Source: Alphaproteobacteria bacterium (lineage in GTDB: Bacteria > Pseudomonadota > Alphaproteobacteria > UBA2136 > JALTLI01). Taken from it: a stretch of DNA of 13,842 nt. Position 1 is the stretch's first letter. Every line of letters begins with the position of its first letter. The stretch spans positions 1 to 13,842 of the forward strand of contig JALTLI010000130.1 in NCBI GenBank assembly GCA_027005635.1, written 5' to 3'. This document shows, piece by piece, positions 1-7,463 of this stretch. The notes beneath the pieces are model-generated. The model was given only the letters and a program-made list of their open reading frames with translations. It had not been told where the DNA came from and did no database searches. A program made the position numbers and the translations under genes.

Positions 1-5
1 AATTA

Positions 6-242
6 TTACTTAAAGAAAATCATCATTGCAATAACGAAAGCAAATAAAGCAACAGATTCAACTAAAGCAAAACCTAAAAATAAGTTAGTTTTTAATTTAG
101 CTTCCATTGAAGGTTGACGTGAAACTGCTTCAAAGTATTTACCAAAAACAATACCAATACCAATACCAGAACCAAGCATACCTACAGCAGCAATACCTGC
201 GCCTAATAGTTTCATTCCTTCTACGTTAGATACCATATCCAT
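6..242 (-). CDS. atpE: ATP synthase F0 subunit c
   Basis: This is the proteolipid that forms the rotating membrane c-ring of the F1F0 ATP synthase and carries protons. The 78-residue length is normal for the family. Two membrane hairpin helices are visible: a glycine-rich first helix with GSGIGIG at residues 24-30, the polar loop with SRQPS near 41-45, and a second helix in which Glu62 (ALVESVALF) is the proton-binding carboxylate. The ATG at 242 is preceded by a purine-rich GAAGAGG about 10 bases upstream. It follows atpB with a 96-base gap holding two hairpins, and it is the last complete gene before the window edge. The b and b' subunit genes would be expected just beyond position 1; that is inference from alphaproteobacterial gene order. 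Confidence 0.97.
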   Translation of the reverse strand: MDMVSNVEGMKLLGAGIAAVGMLGSGIGIGIVFGKYFEAVSRQPSMEAKLKTNLFLGFALVESVALFAFVIAMMIFFK

Positions 243-278
243 GAGTATAAACCTCTTCTTTTTAATTATATTTAATTA

Positions 279-305
279 AATTTTAAAACACCGCGTTTTA
301 AAATT
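279..305 (-). repeat. Perfect 11-bp stem-loop between atpB and atpE
   Basis: The arms at 279-289 and 295-305 are exact reverse complements (AATTTTAAAAC / GTTTTAAAATT) around a 5-base loop ACCGC. It lies about 35 bases inside the atpB-atpE gap, upstream of the atpE ribosome binding site. It is not followed by a clean T-run on the minus strand, so it does not look like a simple terminator. An mRNA processing or stability hairpin that raises atpE output relative to atpB is a reasonable inference, since subunit c is needed in many copies per complex. Confidence 0.6.
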
Positions 306-318
306 ATTTAATTCTTTC

Positions 319-335
319 TTATGTTAGTAACATAA
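319..335 (-). repeat. 8+1+8 palindrome just after the atpB stop
   Basis: TTATGTTA at 319-326 and TAACATAA at 328-335 are exact reverse complements separated by a single G at 327. It begins 3 bases after the atpB stop codon (339-341). With a one-base centre it is tight for an RNA hairpin (the inner pairs would open) and could instead be a dimeric protein-binding site. Together with the stem-loop at 279-305 it fills most of the atpB-atpE spacer. Confidence 0.45.
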
Positions 336-338
336 AGT

Positions 339-1064
339 TTAATGTAAATGCAATGCATCATTTAAATAAACACAAGTAAGAACAGTAAAAACGTATGCTT
401 GCAATAAAGCAACCAATAGTTCTAAGCAAGAAATCATTACCAAAGCAAAGAAAGGGAATATTCCTGCTAATCCTAGCATAATTACAAACGATGCAAAAAC
501 TTTAAGCAAAATATGCCCAGCCATCATGTTTGCAGTTAAACGAATTGCTAGGGTAAATGGTCTCGCAAAAAATGATATCATTTCCAAAGGTACAATAAAT
601 AAAGCCAATACTGGCGGTGTACCTGATGGCAGAAACACTTTAAAGAATTTTAATCCGTGAGTAAAAAAACCAATAATAATAACTAAGCTAAAAACTGATA
701 AAGCCATTACAATATTTAATAAAAATTGAGACGTACCAGTAAATGCATGAGGTATTAAACCAAACAAGTTTAACCCTGCTATATAAAGGAAAATAGTTAA
801 AATAAGTGGTAAAAATTTTAGCCCTGCTGTACCTGCACTATCTTTGACAACACTACGTATGGTATCATAAATAATTTCAACCATGCACTGTAAACGCCCA
901 GGAACCATAGCTTTTTTATTAGATCCAATAGCAAAAATAAGAATAATCCCGCTAATAGCAATAACCATAGAAAGAGCCTGATTGGTAAACTGGATTGTTT
1001 GACCAAATAATTCAGTTGAGTATATCTCATGAATTTTGAACTGTTCTAGCGGGTTCATAGACAC
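339..1064 (-). CDS. atpB: ATP synthase F0 subunit a
   Basis: This is the stator membrane subunit that forms the two proton half-channels against the c-ring. The 241-residue protein is highly hydrophobic. The family signature PFTLAIRLTANMMAGH places the essential arginine at residue 175, and the last membrane helix carries Glu215 and Gln222 (LELLVALLQAYVF), as expected for subunit a. I chose the GTG start at 1064, giving MSMNPLEQF, because it has GAAAG at proper spacing. An ATG two codons later (1058) is the alternative and changes nothing functionally. It follows atpI after 64 bases and precedes atpE, the standard order atpI-atpB-atpE. Confidence 0.96.
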   Translation of the reverse strand: MSMNPLEQFKIHEIYSTELFGQTIQFTNQALSMVIAISGIILIFAIGSNKKAMVPGRLQCMVEIIYDTIRSVVKDSAGTAGLKFLPLILTIFLYIAGLNLFGLIPHAFTGTSQFLLNIVMALSVFSLVIIIGFFTHGLKFFKVFLPSGTPPVLALFIVPLEMISFFARPFTLAIRLTANMMAGHILLKVFASFVIMLGLAGIFPFFALVMISCLELLVALLQAYVFTVLTCVYLNDALHLH

Positions 1065-1128
1065 TGTATTTACTTTCTATAGCTTATTATTTAAGGCGCA
1101 AGGTAATATAATTTCATTTTTGAGTCAA

Positions 1129-1371
1129 CTACTTTTCTTGTTGTTCATCACGTTCCATCTGCAACCAAATGGAGCGTATCCCAGCGGCAAAACCCAAGAA
1201 TATAAATAATATCATAAATACTGGTGCAGTAGAAAAAAGTTTATCTAGCCCGTACCCCATAGCCATACCAACTAAAATAGAACTAATTAAGTTAATACCT
1301 AAGTTGAAACTGCTACCAGATGTATCAATTTTTTCTTCTTCAGTATTATCTTTTTTTTGTTTATTTATCAT
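1129..1371 (-). CDS. atpI: ATP synthase accessory protein AtpI/AtpZ-like
   Basis: This is a small membrane protein (80 residues) of the AtpI/AtpZ group, which in other bacteria assists assembly of the c-ring or cation supply to F0. A charged N-terminal segment (about residues 1-17) is followed by two predicted membrane helices near 24-43 and 49-67, with the glycine-rich GMAMGYGLDKLF between them that is typical of the family, and a charged tail (RDEQQEK). Its ATG at 1371 lies inside the end of the upstream DsbA-like gene: the two overlap by 11 bases (ATGATAAATAA), so translation is very probably coupled. The position directly ahead of atpB supports the assignment. Confidence 0.85.
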   Translation of the reverse strand: MINKQKKDNTEEEKIDTSGSSFNLGINLISSILVGMAMGYGLDKLFSTAPVFMILFIFLGFAAGIRSIWLQMERDEQQEK

Positions 1372-1987
1372 TTTTTAAAATACTGTTGATTTTTTCACGA
1401 ATGGCATCAATTTCTGGTGCGCCAACAAACATTTCACCGTTAATAAATAGTGTAGGAGTACCTTTAACTTTTAAAATTTCAAGAGCAGTCCCACGAGAAT
1501 AATTAACAAGCTTATGAATTTCTTCGTTATCTAAACAAGCATCAACTTGAGCACTATTCATGCCCCCCATACGGGCAACTTTTTTGATTTCTTTTAAGGC
1601 GTCCTTAGAAGCAGCCCAGCTTTTTTGAGTATTCATAAATAAGCCAAGCATTTGGTAGTAATTATCCCCTGAGCAATGGTTAATTTTAGAAACTGCAAAA
1701 GCTAAAGGATCCCATGGTAAATCACGAGTAACAAATTTAACTTTACCTGTATCAATAAATTCTTTTTCTATTTCAGGAAGGACTGTCATATGAAAATGTG
1801 CGCAATGAGGACAAGTCATAGATGCATATTCAATAATTTCTATTGGTGCATCTGCTTCACCTAAAAATTGTTCCTGTGGGGTAATTTTTAAAGCAAGTTC
1901 TTTGTTACTTTCAGCATTAGCGTTAGAAAACCAAGCTGGAATTGCTACAAGTAATGCTGCAATTATGGCAATAAAAGTTCGTTTCAT
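1361..1987 (-). CDS. Periplasmic DsbA-like thiol oxidoreductase
   Basis: This is a thioredoxin-fold protein that likely catalyses disulfide formation or exchange in the periplasm. With the ATG at 1987 the 208-residue product starts with a signal peptide (MKRTFIAIIAALL..., predicted cleavage after ANA at about residue 25). That start has a good AAGGA 10 bases upstream; an upstream in-frame start at 2026 would bury the signal peptide and has no such site. The CPHC redox motif is at 59-62 and the cis-proline loop GTPTLFING is at 176-184, both expected of DsbA/DSBA-domain proteins. Extra cysteines at 105 and 151 could form a second structural disulfide. It follows a DUF721 gene, a pairing common in alphaproteobacteria, and overlaps atpI. 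Confidence 0.88.
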   Translation of the reverse strand: MKRTFIAIIAALLVAIPAWFSNANAESNKELALKITPQEQFLGEADAPIEIIEYASMTCPHCAHFHMTVLPEIEKEFIDTGKVKFVTRDLPWDPLAFAVSKINHCSGDNYYQMLGLFMNTQKSWAASKDALKEIKKVARMGGMNSAQVDACLDNEEIHKLVNYSRGTALEILKVKGTPTLFINGEMFVGAPEIDAIREKINSILKNDK

Positions 1988-2026
1988 AATTGTTAAATCC
2001 TTTATATTTATATATTTTATATTCAT

Positions 2027-2476
2027 TTATTTATTCTTTAAGTGGCTAACATTTTCCATTTCAATTAAAGCCCCTAAATTAATTAGATGTTGCTTAAATT
2101 TTAAATCTTTAATATTTGCACATCTAGCTGTTGCTCTGTTAAGCGCTCCACTATCTGGCTGTTTTATTTTTGTAGCTACCTTCTTTTCAAATTCAAACTG
2201 ACGTAAAATAAAACGAATTTTTGTAACAGCATTATAACCAAAAAAGCTGTTAACTCTTTCAATTAATATAGGGCTATCCATTTGTACTGCTAGTTTAGCA
2301 GAACCACTAGGAACTGCAATAGTTAACACACCTTTAAATAATTTTTCTGGGGTTGTGTAGCCACCATGTGCGGGAGTTATTTCATGCCATTTTTGTAAAA
2401 TACTAGTTTCTGCAAAGCCACGTTTACGCGCTTCTTTGCTAACAAACTTATTTACGAACCTGCCTAAATTACCCAT
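2027..2476 (-). CDS. DUF721 / DciA-like protein
   Basis: This is a 149-residue protein of the DUF721 family, whose members include DciA, the ancestral loader or operator of the replicative helicase DnaB. The N-terminal 95 residues carry the family pattern: a tryptophan in LQKWHEITPAH, then LFKGVLTIAVPSGSAKLAV and a leucine/valine-rich helix ending VTKIRF. The last 55 residues are basic and poorly conserved. The ATG at 2476 shares its A with the stop codon of the upstream epimerase (TAATG), so it is translationally coupled. The DsbA-like gene follows after 39 bases. The family assignment is strong; the DnaB-loading role is carried over from the family. Confidence 0.8.
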   Translation of the reverse strand: MGNLGRFVNKFVSKEARKRGFAETSILQKWHEITPAHGGYTTPEKLFKGVLTIAVPSGSAKLAVQMDSPILIERVNSFFGYNAVTKIRFILRQFEFEKKVATKIKQPDSGALNRATARCANIKDLKFKQHLINLGALIEMENVSHLKNK

Positions 2477-3426
2477 TATCCAGTTTCTTTCTTAGCTTCT
2501 TCAACAGCTTTAATAAAATTATCACCTAAACATTTTGCCAAGCCAACTTTTAATGGAGTACGTGGTACTTTATTAAATATTTTGCGCAGTTTACGAATAT
2601 CTGCAACTGCATGTTCCATACCACCAGGTTGAGATGCTAATTTCATAGGTACAATTTTAGTATTACAAACTTCTTCTAGCGTTTCAATAAGCATATTAAT
2701 TGAAACTTTCTTACCGTTACCAACATTAACTACGCCGTTTTCTTTGCTTATTAATGCTTCCATAATAATTGCTACAACATCTTTTATGTATATGTAATCA
2801 CGGGTTTGTTCACCATTACCGTAAATATTAATAGTTTCTAGATCTTGTATTTTTTGAATAAATGATGGAATTGCATGGTGGGGTTGCTGACGTTCTCCAT
2901 ACACAGAAAAAATGCGCAATCCTAAACTTTGTAAACCATAAGTTCTATTATATAAACCTGCTTGTTTTTCCATCATCCATTTTTCAAAAGAGTAAGGAGC
3001 AACATGAGAATTAACAACATCTTCCTCTTTTAAAAGTTTATCTTGTGAATTATTGCCGTAAACATTAAAGCAAGACGTGTAAACAAGCTTACCAGTAAAT
3101 GATTTTGCTCTTAAAGCATCTAGTAGATTTGCAAAGCCTAAAATATTAACTTCTGTTGAAACTCTTGGGTTTTCAATAGAATCCTGCATAGAAGTTTGCC
3201 CAGCTGTATGAATAACTCCAACAATATTTTCCACAGCTTTATGAACAATTTTCCAGTTACGGATATCTCCAGTTATTATTTCCAAGTTCTCATGTTCAGG
3301 TAAATTAGAGTGCTCTCCAGAAGAAAAATTATCTAACACCCTAACCTGATGACCAGCATCTAACAAGGCTTCAACTACATGAGAGCCAATAAATCCTGCT
3401 CCACCTGTTACTAAATATGGGGTCAT
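2476..3426 (-). CDS. NAD-dependent nucleotide-sugar epimerase/dehydratase
   Basis: This is an extended short-chain dehydrogenase/reductase of the UDP-glucose/UDP-GlcNAc 4-epimerase group, 316 residues. The NAD-binding TGGAGFIGSH is at 7-16, an acidic residue ending beta-2 (VLDNFSSG) follows, the catalytic YSFEK (YxxxK) is at 145-149, and the substrate-side signatures RIFSVYGERQ (171-180) and GNGEQTRDYIYIKDVV (about 203-218) are present. The usual SSSxVYG motif reads TSCFNVYG (117-124), so the catalytic hydroxyl is Ser118 or a neighbour. Likely role: making a sugar nucleotide for lipopolysaccharide or other surface glycan; the exact substrate cannot be read from sequence. A 79-base gap separates it from rnhB, with no strong ribosome binding site. 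Confidence 0.9.
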   Translation of the reverse strand: MTPYLVTGGAGFIGSHVVEALLDAGHQVRVLDNFSSGEHSNLPEHENLEIITGDIRNWKIVHKAVENIVGVIHTAGQTSMQDSIENPRVSTEVNILGFANLLDALRAKSFTGKLVYTSCFNVYGNNSQDKLLKEEDVVNSHVAPYSFEKWMMEKQAGLYNRTYGLQSLGLRIFSVYGERQQPHHAIPSFIQKIQDLETINIYGNGEQTRDYIYIKDVVAIIMEALISKENGVVNVGNGKKVSINMLIETLEEVCNTKIVPMKLASQPGGMEHAVADIRKLRKIFNKVPRTPLKVGLAKCLGDNFIKAVEEAKKETG

Positions 3427-3505
3427 TTTTTTAATGTTATTCCGCTAATTTTAATTATGGGTTTTAATTTAACTTAAAAATTAGTTTTTTGCAAAGATTA
3501 AGCAA

Positions 3506-4120
3506 CTATAATAATGCTTTTATAGGAGCAAAACTTTTTCTATGATAAGGAGTGATACCATGAGACGCCAAACCATTCTGATGGTCTTTTGTGCCGTAGC
3601 CTGCGTTGCGTTCCCATGCAAAGTGCGGGTATTTTTTAGCTAATTCACCCATTAACCTATCCCGAGTAACCTTGGCTACAATTGATGCTGCAGAAATAGA
3701 TAATACAATATTATCCCCTTTTATAACACTTTCGGAAGGAATATTTATTTGCTGAGGAATATCTCTGCCATCAATAAAAGCAAAATCTGGTTTTTTAAGT
3801 TTATTAACATTTTCTAGCGCTCTATACATAGCTAAAAATGTTGCTTGACGAATATTAATTTCATCAATTTCTTCAACACTCGCTTCACCAATACCAACAG
3901 TAGATGATGCCATTATTTGCGAATATAAAAGTTCTCGTTTTTTAGGAGATATTTTTTTGGAATCCTTCATACCTTCGGGGATATTTTGCATATCAAGAAT
4001 AACAGCAGCCGCCATAACTGGCCCCGCCCAAGGGCCTCTACCTACTTCGTCTATACCAACAATTGTTGTGTAGCCATTATTTAATTGCTGTTGCTCTTGT
4101 TGGTAGCTTAACGGTTTCAT
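3506..4120 (-). CDS. rnhB: Ribonuclease HII
   Basis: This enzyme cuts the RNA strand of RNA/DNA hybrids and removes misincorporated ribonucleotides from DNA. The 204-residue length fits RNase HII. The four acidic metal ligands are visible: Asp24-Glu25 in GIDEVGRGPWAGP, Asp117 in FIDGRD, and Asp136 in KGDNIVLSISAASIVAKVTRD. The C-terminal GYGTKDHQNGLASHG and TPYHRKSF segments are also typical. It starts 3 bases after the lytic transglycosylase stop, so it belongs to the same transcript. A weak AT-rich inverted repeat (3445-3452 / 3477-3484) lies in the gap after it. Confidence 0.97.
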   Translation of the reverse strand: MKPLSYQQEQQQLNNGYTTIVGIDEVGRGPWAGPVMAAAVILDMQNIPEGMKDSKKISPKKRELLYSQIMASSTVGIGEASVEEIDEINIRQATFLAMYRALENVNKLKKPDFAFIDGRDIPQQINIPSESVIKGDNIVLSISAASIVAKVTRDRLMGELAKKYPHFAWERNAGYGTKDHQNGLASHGITPYHRKSFAPIKALL

Positions 4121-4123
4121 TTA

Positions 4124-5941
4124 TTAACTACCATTATGTTTTAAACCAATATTAGCAACCTGACTGCCCCAACTATGTTGTGAAAAAGCAGTAAGCAATG
4201 GGGTATCTTGTTGAAAACGTTGTTTATATACCCATAAGTTAGCCATAACTCTACTTACATATTTACGAGTTTCACTAAATGGTATGCTTTCAATAAATAA
4301 CACAGGATCTTGGGCAATTGCTGGCATTTTGGCTATCCATTTTTTAACATTTCCTGGGCCTGCGTTATAACTAGCTATCATATAAGTTAAATTACCGTTA
4401 AATTTTTTATGTAAATAAGCAAGATACGATTGCCCAAGGCTAATATTAACAGAAGGTTCTAATAAGGCATACTTACTATAAACTTTACGATTATCCATTT
4501 GGCGAACATAACGAGCAGTATCTGGCATTAATTGCATTAAACCGCGAGCTCCAGCTCTGGAAATTATTTTAGGATCAAAGGCACTTTCTTGACGAATAAT
4601 TGCATAAGTTAAACTATCATCAATCTTATTGCCTCCTCTAGCTTTCCATGCTGTTGAAATAGGATACAAACCAGCAAGATAAGTTTTTTTCTGCTCCTTC
4701 AAGTTAAGGGCTAAAGTTAGCGCTGTTGCTGGTAAATCTAATTTTAATGATAAAGCTAATAAACTTTCATCCCAATCATACGGAATATTATCATAAATGG
4801 TTTTTAATTCATTTTGAGCAATAGCATGCTCACCAACTTGGGACAAAGCAATAACCCGCTGAATTGTTTTATTTTTAAATAGCTTTTTTCTTATTTTAGG
4901 ATTTATACTTGGTTCTTGCCAATCACCATCTTGGATATCTCTATTTAGCCTTTCTCTTGCTAAATGACCATAAAACGAATATTTATCTGTTGCTGCTAAA
5001 TTAATAAAAACTTTTGCCATATTAGTATTACCAAGTTCTTCGTTCATTCTGGCTGTCCACCATGCAGATTTTGCATAAAAACTACTATTTTTAGGTATTG
5101 TGTAAAAAAGTCTGCGGAATAATTTTGCTGCAACTTCAATTCTACCTAAGCGATAAGCAGAAAAACCAGCAACCCATAATGCTTTGGTTTGGATTTCAGG
5201 AGTTTTACTTGCAATATACTTAGCAAAGCTTTGTGATTTTGTATAATACCCTTCATACATCATACTTTCAGCAAGTTTTAAGCTGGCTTGTTGCCATGTT
5301 CCTCTACCTAAAATTTTAAAAGTAGATGCTTTTTTATAAATACCCATTGCTTTGGTATAATATTTATTAATTCGATATTTTTTTAATTTTTTTAATAATT
5401 TTTTACGTTTTTTACTATTTTTCTGTTCTTTAGTTGGCTGTTGAATATCATTTAAAAAATCATCTGGATCATTGTAATGAGCAAGAGAAGTTCTTTTAAT
5501 GCTAGGTTTTGCATGTTTTGCTTTTTTGGGTTTACGTTTATTGGCAAGTTTATAAATTTCTTCTGCCTGAGATTGATTATTGTAATATGCCAACCAGTTT
5601 TTCATATCTTTATATGGTGTTTTAGTTAGTGGATGCAAAATACGCTCAGCAATTACATCACCAATTAGAATACGATTTTTTAGCTTAGGTAAAAGTTTTA
5701 CTACTTCTCTGCGCTGTAAACCACGTTGCAAGCGAAACATTTTTTTGTAAATTTCAACATCGCTCTCAGAAAGAACCATTGGTATTTCATCAACAATTTT
5801 TTTACCAAAATTTGATTTACCTTTACGAAATGGAGAAGATTTAGAGCTTTTTTCCATATAAACAGTACCAGCAATCCCTTGGTTAGGTATGGCTGTAAAT
5901 AAAAGAACTGTTACAATAATTGAATTTAAAAGCTTAATCAT
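4124..5941 (-). CDS. Soluble lytic murein transglycosylase (Slt70-like)
   Basis: This periplasmic enzyme cleaves the MurNAc-GlcNAc bond of peptidoglycan with formation of a 1,6-anhydro ring. The ATG at 5941 gives a 605-residue protein with a hydrophobic signal sequence in the first 25 residues; it has AAGG 9 bases upstream, which favours it over an in-frame TTG at 5950. An alpha-helical repeat region (about 200-430) forms the superhelical part. The C-terminal SLT domain has catalytic Glu452 in IIRQESAFDP, then GLMQLMP (467-473) and SYNAGPG (524-530). A very lysine-rich segment (about 134-200) is unusual and may be a flexible linker or wall-binding region. The start overlaps the end of the UDG-like gene by 8 bases. 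Confidence 0.93.
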   Translation of the reverse strand: MIKLLNSIIVTVLLFTAIPNQGIAGTVYMEKSSKSSPFRKGKSNFGKKIVDEIPMVLSESDVEIYKKMFRLQRGLQRREVVKLLPKLKNRILIGDVIAERILHPLTKTPYKDMKNWLAYYNNQSQAEEIYKLANKRKPKKAKHAKPSIKRTSLAHYNDPDDFLNDIQQPTKEQKNSKKRKKLLKKLKKYRINKYYTKAMGIYKKASTFKILGRGTWQQASLKLAESMMYEGYYTKSQSFAKYIASKTPEIQTKALWVAGFSAYRLGRIEVAAKLFRRLFYTIPKNSSFYAKSAWWTARMNEELGNTNMAKVFINLAATDKYSFYGHLARERLNRDIQDGDWQEPSINPKIRKKLFKNKTIQRVIALSQVGEHAIAQNELKTIYDNIPYDWDESLLALSLKLDLPATALTLALNLKEQKKTYLAGLYPISTAWKARGGNKIDDSLTYAIIRQESAFDPKIISRAGARGLMQLMPDTARYVRQMDNRKVYSKYALLEPSVNISLGQSYLAYLHKKFNGNLTYMIASYNAGPGNVKKWIAKMPAIAQDPVLFIESIPFSETRKYVSRVMANLWVYKQRFQQDTPLLTAFSQHSWGSQVANIGLKHNGS

Positions 5942-6653
5942 TATTAGCAACCTTAATATATCCTTGAAGGATTTGTAAATCTTGCCATGCTAAACTTTTA
6001 AGAAGAGGCTGTTTTAATAATATTTTGGGTGAATATGTCGCAACATAACGAATACCAGCAACTTCCTTACCAAAGCCACGCATACCAGCTAAGCTAACAT
6101 TACCACCCATTAAAATATTACATATACTTTCACCAAAGCTAATAATATTTTGTGTTCTACTAGCAGATATAATCCTGCGACAAATTTTTGTAAGTTGTTG
6201 ATAGTTTTCTTCTATGCAATATTTATCTGCTACAACTAAATAGCCAACTTCTGTATCAGATAAACCAATAGCCTTTAACATATTATTAAATAATACTTTT
6301 TCATGATTATTAAAAGGTTTTTCACCATTTTTTGATCCATTAACAATACACATAATTTTAGCATCTTCATTAATTTGCCAAACATGTTTAGTTAAATCAA
6401 TATCAATTTTTGTAACCTGCTTATTAATATTAGTTATTGGCTTATTTGTTGGGATAGTTACTTTATGAGTAGCGGGTTTTGTATTTATAATTTTTGTTTT
6501 TGAAATTTTAACAGGCTGTCTTTTTACAATACTTTTAGCAAAAAAATCAAATGCTGTATCACTAATAATATCAGTTATACCGTTAGCTTGCATATCTAGT
6601 AAAATAGTAGCAAGAGCATCTTTATTTAAATTATTATTTTGTGTATTTATCAT
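5934..6653 (-). CDS. Uracil-DNA-glycosylase-fold protein, catalytic motifs degenerate
   Basis: The C-terminal half (about residues 98-235 of 239) follows the pattern of family-4 uracil-DNA glycosylases: a strand MCIVNG, a helix LFNNMLKAIGLSDTEVGYLVVADK, a segment NIISFGESICNILMG, and the closing TYSPKILLKQPLLKSLAWQDL. The active-site motifs do not match. Where family 4 has GEAPG this protein has NGSKNGEKPF (105-114), and TYHP is replaced by TYSP (206-209). The N-terminal cysteines of the iron-sulfur cluster are absent; residues 1-97 are instead Asn/Lys/Thr-rich and look disordered. It is either an inactive or repurposed UDG-like protein or a very divergent enzyme. The ATG at 6653 overlaps the stop of the LON-domain gene (TAATG). 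Confidence 0.65.
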   Translation of the reverse strand: MINTQNNNLNKDALATILLDMQANGITDIISDTAFDFFAKSIVKRQPVKISKTKIINTKPATHKVTIPTNKPITNINKQVTKIDIDLTKHVWQINEDAKIMCIVNGSKNGEKPFNNHEKVLFNNMLKAIGLSDTEVGYLVVADKYCIEENYQQLTKICRRIISASRTQNIISFGESICNILMGGNVSLAGMRGFGKEVAGIRYVATYSPKILLKQPLLKSLAWQDLQILQGYIKVANND

Positions 6654-7288
6654 TAATGAATTACAACCTCGCCTTCTTCTGGTTCAGAAAGTAAAAAGCG
6701 CAAACGTTCAATTTCTACACGCAAATAGCTCAGTGCAAGTTCAAACCTTTGTTTAACAGAGGTAACTTTTAATGCTTCTTCACGGTATTCTTCTGGTAAA
6801 ATCATTTGTTCAATAAGTAAAAATGAATCTTCCATTCTAATTGGTGAAACAAAGCCAGATGCTGGGGTTACCGGATCAATTTCTGCAAGTAAATCAGTAT
6901 AAATATAAGCTAAATCTTCTGTCATTTTTAATAATGGATCGTTAGATGGTAAATCTTTGATATCTTCAATAGGTTTAGCATTTGTGCTTAAATAAGCTTT
7001 ACGATTATCTATGTCTCCAAGTTTAAATCTATTTTTACCGCGAATACGAATAAGACTACTACCATCACGATTAATTGAATAATCAATAATTTTTGCAGTG
7101 CAACCAACTTCGCTCATACTAGCTTTTTCTTGTATATCATCTTCACAGTAAATAACCCCAATATCTGACTTATTTTTTAAACAGTCAGATAACATTTCTT
7201 GATATTTATCCTCAGAAATTTTAAGCTCCATTTCTCCACCTGGAAATAAAACAGCATTCAAAGGGAATAATGGTAAAGTTTCAGACAC
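6653..7288 (-). CDS. LON substrate-binding (N-terminal) domain protein
   Basis: This is a 211-residue stand-alone protein resembling the N-terminal substrate-recognition domain of Lon protease, without the ATPase or protease domains. The opening LPLFPLNAVLFPGGEMELKI is the family hallmark, followed by GVIYCEDD, VGCTAKIIDYSINRDGSS and GKNRFKLGDI, and a helical C-terminal half. Stand-alone LON-domain proteins are widespread in alphaproteobacteria; their job is not well established. The start is GTG at 7288 with a clear AAGGGG 9 bases upstream. It is the first gene of the run LON - UDG-like - transglycosylase - rnhB; I saw no convincing promoter in the AT-rich 7289-7411 region, though one must lie there if the rplS terminator works. 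Confidence 0.88.
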   Translation of the reverse strand: MSETLPLFPLNAVLFPGGEMELKISEDKYQEMLSDCLKNKSDIGVIYCEDDIQEKASMSEVGCTAKIIDYSINRDGSSLIRIRGKNRFKLGDIDNRKAYLSTNAKPIEDIKDLPSNDPLLKMTEDLAYIYTDLLAEIDPVTPASGFVSPIRMEDSFLLIEQMILPEEYREEALKVTSVKQRFELALSYLRVEIERLRFLLSEPEEGEVVIH

Positions 7289-7353
7289 TAATTTTAACCC
7301 CTTTTTATTGATAATTAATACTTAATAAATAATAACACAGTATAATTTATTTT

Positions 7354-7413
7354 GCAGTTATATACTTATGTAAAGAACTATAAATTACAAAAAAAATAGT
7401 AAGTATATGTTGC
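7354..7413. repeat. Imperfect inverted repeat between the LON-domain gene and rplS
   Basis: ATATACTTA at 7360-7368 and TAAGTATAT at 7400-7408 are exact reverse complements with 31 bases between them. The outer ends GCA (7354-7356) and TGC (7411-7413) also match with a one-base slip. It lies just past the rplS terminator and upstream of the LON-domain gene, so it could be an operator for that gene or a second 3' hairpin of the rplS transcript. The AT richness of the region means chance cannot be excluded. Confidence 0.35.
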
Positions 7414-7447
7414 AAAAAAAACCACCCTAATTAAAGAGTGGCTTTTT
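7413..7447 (-). terminator. Rho-independent terminator after rplS
   Basis: Read on the minus strand, CCACTC (7441-7436) pairs with GGGTGG (7427-7422) with one G-U pair around an 8-base AT loop. It is followed directly by a run of eight T's (7421-7414). The five A's upstream of the stem can pair with the T-run. It sits about 20 bases after the rplS stop codon, the expected place for the end of the rpsP-rimM-trmD-rplS transcript. Confidence 0.85.
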
Positions 7448-7463
7448 ATCTAGTTATAAAAAA

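Noticed and set aside
818..1030. Alternative minus-strand ORF inside atpB
   Set aside because: Lies wholly within atpB in another frame, and atpB has clear family motifs throughout.
1169..1378. Plus-strand ORF opposite atpI
   Set aside because: It is the complement of a recognisable atpI gene, has no recognisable domain, and its composition mirrors the antisense of a hydrophobic protein.
3445..3484. Possible terminator after rnhB (CTAATTTT / AAAATTAG)
   Set aside because: An all-AT 8-bp stem with a 24-base loop and no T-run on the minus strand; too weak to call.
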